Assembly (NCBI GenBank): GCA_036276235.1
Contig: DATBDZ010000163.1
Coordinates: 1-6,616 of the forward strand
DNA: 6,616 bases
Direction: 5' to 3'
Origin: JANWHF01 sp036276235
Lineage (GTDB): Bacteria > Planctomycetota > Phycisphaerae > Tepidisphaerales > Tepidisphaeraceae
This document shows positions 1-5,052 of the stretch, piece after piece (position 1 is the stretch's first letter; every line of letters starts with the position of its first letter). The notes beneath the pieces were generated by a model. That model was not told the DNA's origin and ran no database searches. It worked only from the letters and a program-made list of their open reading frames with translations. Both the position numbers and the translations under genes were made by a program.

Positions 1-46
1 GTGAGACGATCGAGCGTGCAACGCCTGCGAAATTCTGCCCCATTAT

Positions 47-87
47 GAAACAAAGCAGGCTCGCCGACATTGCGGTGAGCCCGCTTT
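47..87 (-). terminator. Rho-independent terminator of the Hc1-like gene
   Basis: Read on the minus strand, bases 84 to 55 form a hairpin of 12 stem positions: ten Watson-Crick pairs, one G-U and one mismatch, with a 6-base loop. The RNA then continues UUUGUUUC. Three A-U pairs (52-54 with 85-87) can extend the stem. The hairpin begins 57 bases after the stop codon of the histone-like gene, where a terminator is expected. The plus-strand side has only a short T run (85-87), so activity in that direction would be weaker. Confidence 0.65.
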
Positions 88-140
88 AAAAACGTGCCAA
101 AGCGGAATCGACGAGCCGCAGTGGGAGACGCCGCTGTGAC

Positions 141-365
141 TTATGCCTCTTCTTCGGCGGCACCAGCCGTAGCGCCCCCGCCGCCGGCGGACTCAGGCTC
201 TTCGCGCCCTTCCAATACCTTTTTGCGGACATCCTGGGCTGCGGACTTGATGTCCTGCATTTTCTTCCGCACGCGCGTGCCGGCGGCCTTGTTGCCGCCC
301 TCGGCTTTGCGCACGTCCTCTTCGGCTTCGGTGACCAACTGCTTGAGCGTTTCAAATTCCTGCAT
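141..365 (-). CDS. Histone H1-like nucleoid protein, Hc1 family (74 aa)
   Basis: This is a small Hc1-type protein. In chlamydiae, Hc1 condenses the nucleoid; planctomycetes and Bacteroidetes carry short homologues of unclear role that are presumed to bind DNA. The recognisable core is KAEGGNKAAGTRVRKKM (about residues 20-36) followed by SAAQDVRKKVLE, which aligns with the KAEKGNKAAAQRVR core of chlamydial Hc1. The predicted structure is two helices rich in charged residues. I chose the ATG at 365 because GGAGG lies five bases upstream; an in-frame TTG at 377 would add four residues but would overlap that ribosome site. The tail is unusual: instead of a lysine-rich arm it is a Gly/Ala stretch ending in Glu-Glu-Glu-Ala. 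By my count the whole protein has 13 Lys/Arg and 16 Asp/Glu, so it is slightly acidic. It has its own promoter and terminator and appears monocistronic. The family call is firm; the cellular role is inferred. Confidence 0.87.
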   Translation of the reverse strand: MQEFETLKQLVTEAEEDVRKAEGGNKAAGTRVRKKMQDIKSAAQDVRKKVLEGREEPESAGGGGATAGAAEEEA

Positions 366-436
366 GAATGCCTCCAACGTTTATGATGGCGGGTCAGGCA
401 TCAAAAACTCCGTTTTTGCCAGCCCTAAGGGCGAAA

Positions 437-465
437 ACTCTAGCCGTGACCGCCGAAGGTGTCAA
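437..465 (-). promoter_or_regulatory. Sigma-70-type promoter of the Hc1-like gene
   Basis: On the minus strand, a perfect -35 box TTGACA (465-460) is followed by a 17-base spacer and a -10 box TAGAGT (442-437), which matches the consensus at four of six positions. Transcription would start near 430, giving a leader of about 65 bases before the ATG at 365. The leader contains a perfect inverted repeat, CAAAAAC GGA GTTTTTG on the minus strand (418-402), that could fold. A strong promoter fits the expected abundance of a nucleoid protein. Confidence 0.7.
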
Positions 466-571
466 TTCGGCGAAGATCGGGCCGGCTAATTAACTTTGCG
501 TTGCAAGGGTGAGGCCAAACGCAGCATTCTGGCATGTTGCGCCAATCCGAGATGAGTTGGCTATGCTAAGA

Positions 572-595
572 TTCAAGCGGCTTCGGCCGCCTGAA
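572..595 (+). promoter_or_regulatory. UUCG-capped hairpin upstream of the ATPase/TOPRIM operon
   Basis: GCGGC (577-581) and GCCGC (586-590) pair perfectly around a TTCG tetraloop, an exceptionally stable RNA cap. After one A/C mismatch the stem resumes as TTCA (572-575) with TGAA (592-595). No T run follows, so it is not a standard intrinsic terminator. It lies 52 bases before the ATPase start codon. A weak -10-like TATGCT (562-567) sits just upstream, which would put the hairpin at the 5' end of the message; another -10-like GATAAT (622-627) lies downstream of it. Neither has a convincing -35 box, so the promoter is unresolved. The hairpin is certain as sequence; its role is not known. Confidence 0.4.
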
Positions 596-647
596 CCGTA
601 GCGGAACAGTTACCAATTGCCGATAATGAGATGGTGCGGGAGCCGTC

Positions 648-1841
648 ATGATCAAACGCCTATCCGTCGTTAACTTCAAGAGCCTTCGAGATGTGGCGGT
701 CGAATTCGACCCGCTTACCGTTCTAATTGGCAAAAGCGGGGCAGGAAAATCAAACGTTGTCGATGCGCTCCGTTTTCTTCGAAGGTACTTGGCCTCGCGC
801 AGCGACAATTTCGTTGGACAGGGTGAAGGGTGGGCTCGCCTGATGTGCGAGACGGCGAGTCAGCGAGACATCGCGTTTAGTGTGGATTTCTCCCTTCCAG
901 GAGCAGAGTCCGATTTCAGTTATTGGCTGAAATTTGGGCCGCCGACGCTCTTCCGAACCAATTTGGCTCGGCCAATACCGGGTCGGGATTATCAGATGAC
1001 CCTGCGCGAAGAGAAGCTCTCTTTCGGCAGCCGGCCTCTCTACCATCAACAGGACGGACAATGGATAAAGCCACCCGACGTGGCACAGCCGCCATCTCCC
1101 GGTCAACTCGCGCTCGGCGTGGTCTACGGCATCTCTGAGGCCCAACTTGCCTATCAGTTCCTCACCCGCGGAATTGGCTGCTATGACTTTTCCTCAGACG
1201 TCTTGCGTCCGCGCAACAGCAAAAACACGCCAGCCGACGCTGGCAGTTCAGGTCTTCAAGACGATGGTTCAAACTATCTGCAAGTATTTGAGCGGATTGC
1301 CGAGAATATCTCCGACGCCAGTCCACTGCGCGAGATTATGTCAGGCCTGCGGAAGCTCAATCCTTCGGTGCATACGCTCGAGTCCGAAATCAGTGGGCAG
1401 GATCTGGTCGTCGGACACCGAGTCGCTGATCTTCCCGCGATGTCACTCAGCCTCGCTCAGCAATCCGAAGGGTTCCGTCGCTTTCTCGCCCATCTTTTAG
1501 CGCTGTACCAGATTCCAGGCAAACAGACTCTGATCTTTGAGGAGCCGGAAAAGGGAATATACCCCAAAGCGTTTGACACACTTGGCAGTTATCTGAACCG
1601 CGCCGCGGGAAGAAGTGCCCAGATTATTATGACAACGCACAATCCCTTGCTCTTGGATCACTTTAATGTTGATAACATTCGCGTTGTCGAGATGCCGCAG
1701 TTGGAAACTCGCATCGGGCGAGTCGCTACGGACCAACTGAAGTCAGTAAGAGAGGATCTGATGACCAGCGGCGAGTTGCTGACCGTAGACGAAGCGCGCA
1801 CGGACGCCACTGCCGAACTTCGAGCCGCTGCAGCCAGCTAA
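648..1841 (+). CDS. OLD/AAA_21-type ABC ATPase, likely defence-module ATPase (397 aa)
   Basis: This is a soluble ATPase of the SMC/OLD-like ABC class. The N-terminus (IKRLSVVNFKSLRDVAVEF) is the usual first strand and turn of AAA_21/AAA_15 proteins. The Walker A motif GKSGAGKS is at residues 28-35. The signature-like segment with Ser273-Glu274-Gly275 is followed by Walker B (LIFEEPE, 295-301) with two acidic residues, a D-loop-like segment EKGIYP, and the switch histidine in TTHNP (His331). Residues about 50-260 form an insert without a motif I recognise. The ATG at 648 is preceded by GGGAG five bases upstream. The C-terminus carries no TOPRIM domain, unlike classical OLD or GajA; a TOPRIM-like protein is encoded one base downstream instead. 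In such systems the ATPase senses a trigger and controls an effector. The ATPase class is well supported; a defence role is inferred from the partner and from analogy with PARIS AriA. A DNA-repair or housekeeping role cannot be excluded. Confidence 0.85.
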   Translation: MIKRLSVVNFKSLRDVAVEFDPLTVLIGKSGAGKSNVVDALRFLRRYLASRSDNFVGQGEGWARLMCETASQRDIAFSVDFSLPGAESDFSYWLKFGPPTLFRTNLARPIPGRDYQMTLREEKLSFGSRPLYHQQDGQWIKPPDVAQPPSPGQLALGVVYGISEAQLAYQFLTRGIGCYDFSSDVLRPRNSKNTPADAGSSGLQDDGSNYLQVFERIAENISDASPLREIMSGLRKLNPSVHTLESEISGQDLVVGHRVADLPAMSLSLAQQSEGFRRFLAHLLALYQIPGKQTLIFEEPEKGIYPKAFDTLGSYLNRAAGRSAQIIMTTHNPLLLDHFNVDNIRVVEMPQLETRIGRVATDQLKSVREDLMTSGELLTVDEARTDATAELRAAAAS

Positions 1842-1842
1842 A

Positions 1843-2544
1843 ATGGGACCTCGCAAGCTCGTCATGTGTGTTGAGGGCCGGGGAGATCTCCGGTCGGTTC
1901 CGGTGCTCGTTAGGAGGATTCTCAAGGAGCGGCATGACGGGTATTGGGAACATCTGATCGTTGATCCGATCGATCCGTTGGTACTCCGCGGACTCCACAA
2001 CATTACAGGTACAGCCGAGAAGCAGAAGAATTGGCTGAACAAGCTCGGCGTGGCCTGCAACCGTGGGAACGTGGGTGCTGTGCTTCTGGTCCTTGATGGA
2101 GACAGCAAGCAATTCGAAGGGCAGCCCTTCTGCCCAGTGTCCGCAGCCTGCGCTTTGGCTGAGCGTGCAAAAAGTGTTCGAGCTGGCGAGGCATTTTCGC
2201 TCGCGTGCGTATTTGCCTGTAAGGAGTTCGAATCCTGGCTCATCGCAGGCATCGAGTCACTGGCCGGAAAAAAGATCGGCGACCGGGCCGGCGTCAAGCC
2301 AGCAACGTTTGCTCCCGAGTTCGACATCGAAGCCCGCCGTGCCGCCAAAGAATGGCTGAGCGATCAAATGGTAAACGGATACAACCCCGCCACGGATCAG
2401 CTGCCGCTTGCTGAGATGGTCGACCTGAATTTGATCCGAAATCGTCGACTGAATTCGTTCGAGCGCCTTGAACACGCGGTCGTTGAATTGGTCGAAGCTA
2501 TGAGAACTGGTCGTCATATTTCGAGTCCTGCGCGCCACGGGTAA
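1843..2544 (+). CDS. DUF4276-like putative TOPRIM-fold effector (233 aa)
   Basis: The N-terminus (KLVMCVEGRGDLRSVPVLVRRIL) has the shape of TOPRIM motif 1, a strand ending in Glu11-Gly followed by a helix. A second strand ends in LLVLDGDSK, giving the Asp85-x-Asp87 pair typical of TOPRIM motif 2. A further conserved-looking segment is KEFESWLIAG (127-136), the 'E-x-W' block I associate with DUF4276 proteins. Near the C-terminus RNRRLNSFERLEHAV resembles the family's closing helix. TOPRIM folds bind Mg2+ and cut or rejoin nucleic acid, so the likely activity is a nuclease controlled by the ATPase. Its ATG follows the ATPase stop codon after a single base and no clear Shine-Dalgarno is visible, which points to translational coupling and fixed stoichiometry. 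Family membership is from memory of the motifs; nuclease activity is inferred. No membrane segment or signal peptide is seen. Confidence 0.72.
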   Translation: MGPRKLVMCVEGRGDLRSVPVLVRRILKERHDGYWEHLIVDPIDPLVLRGLHNITGTAEKQKNWLNKLGVACNRGNVGAVLLVLDGDSKQFEGQPFCPVSAACALAERAKSVRAGEAFSLACVFACKEFESWLIAGIESLAGKKIGDRAGVKPATFAPEFDIEARRAAKEWLSDQMVNGYNPATDQLPLAEMVDLNLIRNRRLNSFERLEHAVVELVEAMRTGRHISSPARHG

Positions 2545-2587
2545 CACGCGCAATAACGAGCGACGAAACTGTGTCGGATTGCGTGTT
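2543..2587. repeat. Imperfect inverted repeat between DUF4276-like gene and dehydratase
   Basis: AACACGCGCAAT (2543-2554) pairs with ATTGCGTGTT (2578-2587), with a two-base bulge. Inside it, CGAC (2561-2564) can pair with GTCG (2573-2576) around an 8-base loop. The structure begins at the stop codon of the upstream gene and ends just before the -10-like box of the next gene. There is no T run on the plus side, so it is not a standard terminator. It could be an operator for the dehydratase gene or an mRNA 3'-end structure. Confidence 0.35.
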
Positions 2588-2592
2588 GTCCG

Positions 2593-2598
2593 TACAAT
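2593..2598 (+). promoter_or_regulatory. Possible -10 box of a leaderless dehydratase transcript
   Basis: TACAAT matches the -10 consensus at five of six positions. Start of transcription 7-8 bases downstream would fall at or next to the ATG at 2606, which lacks any Shine-Dalgarno sequence. Together these suggest a leaderless message. The weak point is that no recognisable -35 hexamer lies 16-18 bases upstream (2569-2576 reads ctgtgtcg), so this stays tentative. Confidence 0.3.
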
Positions 2599-2605
2599 GT
2601 CATCT

Positions 2606-4564
2606 ATGACTGCCACCGCTCTTCGTCCCATCTTGGAAACCGATGATTCCGTTTACGCCATCCGCACGCGCGGCAGTGGGCCTTCGGGCGCGCTGCCACT
2701 CACCGAACAGATGTTGCGGAACTGGTCGAGTGGTGATTTGTTTGGACTGACACAAGATGCGGGAATGGGGTGGAAGGCTTCGCAGCTTGGTCGCAAGGAA
2801 TTCTTGATCCTCAGCACGGCGGGCGGCATTCGGGCGGAGGATGGGACCCCGATCGCGCTGGGGTATCACACGGGGCATTGGGAAGTCGGCCTTCTCATGC
2901 AGCAGGCGGCCCGGGAGTTTAAGGAACTGGGTTTTATCCCGTTTGCGGGCTATGTCACTGATCCCTGCGACGGAAGGACGCAGGGAACGCGCGGGATGAT
3001 GGACAGTTTGCCGTATCGGAATGACGCGGCGACGGTCCTGCGGCGGCTGATCCGCTCGCTTCCCACCCGCAGCGGCGTGATGGGGGTTGCCACCTGCGAT
3101 AAAGGTTTGCCGGCAATGATGATGGCGCTTGCCGGCTCAAAGGGGCTGGCCTGCATTCTGGTTCCCGGCGGCGTGACCTTGCCGCCGATCGAGGGGGATG
3201 ATGCGGGAAAGGTGCAGACGATTGGAGCGCGCTTTTCGCATGGGATAATTTCGCTTTCGGAGGCGGCGGAATTGGGCTGCCGCGCTTGCGGATCGCCGGG
3301 CGGGGGATGCCAATTTCTGGGGACGGCGGCGACGTCCCAGGTTGTTGGCGAGGCGCTCGGGCTTTCGCTGCCTCATTCGGCGCTGGCGCCTTCGGGGCAG
3401 GCCGTCTGGCTTGATATGGCGACCCGCTCGGCACGCGCGCTGGCGAATCTCGAAGCCAAGCGCATCACCGTCAATCGAATCATCACGGATGATTCGATTC
3501 ACAACGCGATGGTCGTTCATGCCGCGTTTGGCGGATCGACAAATCTGCTGCTGCACATCCCCGCCATCGCGCATGCGGCGGGTTTGGCGCGCCCTAGCGT
3601 CGACGAATGGATCAAAGTCAATCGACAGGTGCCACGGCTTGTGGATGCGCTGCCCAATGGTCCGGTCGGACATCCGACGGTCCGCGTCTTCCTCGCCGGC
3701 GGCGTGCCGGAAGTCATGCTTCATCTGCGCGAGATGGGATTGCTGAAGCTCGATGCCCTCACGGCATCTGGCGCGCCGCTGGGCGAGATGCTCGACTGGT
3801 GGCAGACCAGCGAAAGACGCGGAAAATTCAAGCAGATTCTCGCCGAGCAGGATGGAATCGAGGCCGATCAGGTGATCATGTCGCCCAGTGCAGCCAAGGC
3901 GCGCGGGTTGACCAGTACCGTCACCTTTCCCAAAGGGAATCTCGCGCCGCAGGGATCGGTCATCAAGAGTACGGCGATCGACGCCAGCGTCGTCGATCCG
4001 GATGGCGTCTATCGCAAAACCGGCCCGGCGAAAATCTTCACGACTGAGAAGGCGGCGATGGGCGCCATCAAGAGCGGCGCGATCAAGGCGGGCGATATTG
4101 TGGTGCTCATTTGCCGCGGGCCGATGGGCGCGGGAATGGAAGAGATTTATCAGATCACCAGCGCGCTAAAGCATCTTCCATTCGGGAAGCATGTGGCGCT
4201 TATCACTGATGCGCGTTTCTCGGGCGTCTCCACCGGCGCGTGCATTGGTCATGTCGGCCCCGAGGCCCTGGCGGGCGGTCCTGTCGGAAAATTGCTCGAT
4301 GGTGACATCATTTGCATCACCATCGATCGCAATCAATTGGTCGGCACGCTTGATCTTGTGGGCCACGGAAGCGACACGTACGATGCCGCCTGGGGAGCGG
4401 CGGAATTGGCTCGCCGCTCGCAGCGCAAGGATCTGGCTCCTGATCCCGATCTTCCCGCCGACACGCGCCTGTGGGCCGCGCTGCAAAACGCCAGCGGCGG
4501 CACATGGGGCGGCTGCGTTTATGACGCCGACCAGATCTCGGCGCGGCTTGCCGGCCGAGCTTGA
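2606..4564 (+). CDS. yjhG: YjhG/YagF-family sugar-acid dehydratase (probable D-xylonate dehydratase, 652 aa)
   Basis: This is a cytosolic iron-sulphur dehydratase of the IlvD/Edd superfamily. Relatives YjhG and YagF of E. coli convert D-xylonate to 2-keto-3-deoxy-D-xylonate in oxidative pentose use. Similarity to YjhG runs end to end: GDLFGLTQDAGMGW, DPCDGRTQGTRGM, DSLPYRNDA, CDKGLPAMMMAL, LPHSALAPSG, HAAFGGSTNLLLHIPAIAHA, LITDARFSGVSTGACIGHVG and DTRLWAALQ. The expected cluster cysteines are Cys121 (DPC), Cys164 (TCDK) and Cys235 (GGGC before QFLGTA); Lys166 of CDK and the Ser of DARFSG are the usual metal-binding and catalytic residues. Of three possible starts (TTG 2579, ATG 2597, ATG 2606) I chose 2606 because it puts the first conserved block at nearly the same distance from the N-terminus as in YjhG (655 aa); none has a Shine-Dalgarno. 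It lies 61 bases after the DUF4276-like gene and shares no evident function with it. No other pentose gene is in the window. The family is firm; the exact sugar acid is not. Confidence 0.93.
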   Translation: MTATALRPILETDDSVYAIRTRGSGPSGALPLTEQMLRNWSSGDLFGLTQDAGMGWKASQLGRKEFLILSTAGGIRAEDGTPIALGYHTGHWEVGLLMQQAAREFKELGFIPFAGYVTDPCDGRTQGTRGMMDSLPYRNDAATVLRRLIRSLPTRSGVMGVATCDKGLPAMMMALAGSKGLACILVPGGVTLPPIEGDDAGKVQTIGARFSHGIISLSEAAELGCRACGSPGGGCQFLGTAATSQVVGEALGLSLPHSALAPSGQAVWLDMATRSARALANLEAKRITVNRIITDDSIHNAMVVHAAFGGSTNLLLHIPAIAHAAGLARPSVDEWIKVNRQVPRLVDALPNGPVGHPTVRVFLAGGVPEVMLHLREMGLLKLDALTASGAPLGEMLDWWQTSERRGKFKQILAEQDGIEADQVIMSPSAAKARGLTSTVTFPKGNLAPQGSVIKSTAIDASVVDPDGVYRKTGPAKIFTTEKAAMGAIKSGAIKAGDIVVLICRGPMGAGMEEIYQITSALKHLPFGKHVALITDARFSGVSTGACIGHVGPEALAGGPVGKLLDGDIICITIDRNQLVGTLDLVGHGSDTYDAAWGAAELARRSQRKDLAPDPDLPADTRLWAALQNASGGTWGGCVYDADQISARLAGRA

Positions 4565-4695
4565 TTGCTCAGGTTGGCACAGGTCTTGCTCTTGCAGGTA
4601 AAGTGCACCCGCATCCAATCCAGCCCGACAATTTTGACGCCGTCGCACATTTAGGTTGGCCAGCGGACGCGGCGTTTCAACCAGGAGCACATGTA

Positions 4696-4914
4696 GTGAA
4701 GAATACGACCACCCATCCAGTGCAGGAAGTTGAAGCCCCGGCGAGGATTCTTATGTCCGTCGCCGCCAGCGAGCAAACCGTGCAGATGGTCGAACGCCAG
4801 GATGGCACATTGATGATCCTAATTGACGGCGTGAACCCGATGCATCTGCGCTGGCCGGCGCGGCAAGTTGAAGCGTGCACGAGGACGTATATGCGGCTGA
4901 TCAAACGCTGCTGA
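4696..4914 (+). CDS. Possible small ORF, 72 aa, unknown; perhaps a gene remnant
   Basis: A GTG at 4696 is preceded by AGGAG (4683-4687) at an eight-base spacing, and the frame runs to TGA at 4912-4914. An alternative internal start is ATG 4753 with GAGGA five bases upstream (53 aa). The frame is also open upstream as far as 4561, with no ribosome site there. I do not recognise the product with any certainty. The middle (VQMVERQDGTLMILIDGVN, then a Tyr-x-Arg near the end) faintly resembles the N-terminal strands of spermidine-synthase-like proteins, just before their cofactor-binding domain, which is absent here. It could be a truncated remnant, a genuine small protein or chance. The reading frame ends just before a cluster of repeats. 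Confidence 0.33.
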   Translation: MKNTTTHPVQEVEAPARILMSVAASEQTVQMVERQDGTLMILIDGVNPMHLRWPARQVEACTRTYMRLIKRC

Positions 4915-4923
4915 TCGCGCGTG

Positions 4924-4944
4924 GGTTTCAGGTTTCGAGTTTCA
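4924..4944. repeat. Three tandem heptamers, RGTTTCR
   Basis: GGTTTCA, GGTTTCG and AGTTTCA follow one another without a gap (4924-4930, 4931-4937, 4938-4944), and a further GGT follows. The same nine bases GTTTCAGGT therefore recur 14 bases apart. It lies ten bases beyond the small ORF and about 30 bases before the large inverted repeat. No function is evident; it resembles short simple repeats that gather in intergenic spacers. Confidence 0.6.
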
Positions 4945-4974
4945 GGTAGGGAAGTCAAACACTCCCAGAAAATG

Positions 4975-5033
4975 CGGCGGGCAGTGCCCGCCCTACGCGC
5001 GGGACTTGATCGTAGGGCGGGCACTGCCCGCCG
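4975..5033. repeat. REP-like palindromic units in inverted orientation; possible bidirectional terminator
   Basis: A perfect 23-base arm (4975-4997) is repeated in reverse complement at 5011-5033 around a 13-base spacer. Each arm is itself nearly palindromic: GGCGGGC and GCCCGCC flank a three-base centre, so each can also fold alone. This is the build of a REP/BIME-type or small mobile palindromic element. It lies 19 bases beyond the stop of the membrane glycosyltransferase gene (minus) and 60 bases beyond the end of the plus-strand small ORF. Short T runs follow on both sides (CTTTT at 5038-5042 on plus; ATTTT reading out on minus), so it could end transcription from both directions. Confidence 0.75.
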
Positions 5034-5052
5034 GTTGCTTTTCCGTGAACTT

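Noticed and set aside
94..489. Plus-strand open frame of 131 codons over the Hc1-like gene
   Set aside because: Antisense to a gene with a clear family match, promoter, ribosome site and terminator; the translation is low-complexity Ser/Ala/Pro and matches nothing known to me.
572..595. Intrinsic terminator in plus orientation
   Set aside because: The stem is followed by CGTAGCGG instead of a T run, and no plus-strand gene lies upstream of it.
2221..2239. tRNA T-arm-like motif (GGAGTTCGAATCC)
   Set aside because: It lies inside the DUF4276-like gene and encodes the family block KEFESW. The stem is only four pairs and no acceptor, D or anticodon arm can be fitted upstream, so it is neither a tRNA nor a credible attachment site.
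1743..2348. Minus-strand open frame of 201 codons
   Set aside because: Antisense to the ATPase/TOPRIM-like pair, which carry recognisable motifs; it spans the boundary of both genes and shows no motif of its own.
3137..3724. Minus-strand open frame of 195 codons within the dehydratase
   Set aside because: Arg/Gln-rich shadow frame in high-GC coding sequence opposite strongly conserved dehydratase motifs.
4924..5033. CRISPR array
   Set aside because: The heptamers are far too short and have no spacers, and the two long units are inverted instead of direct repeats.
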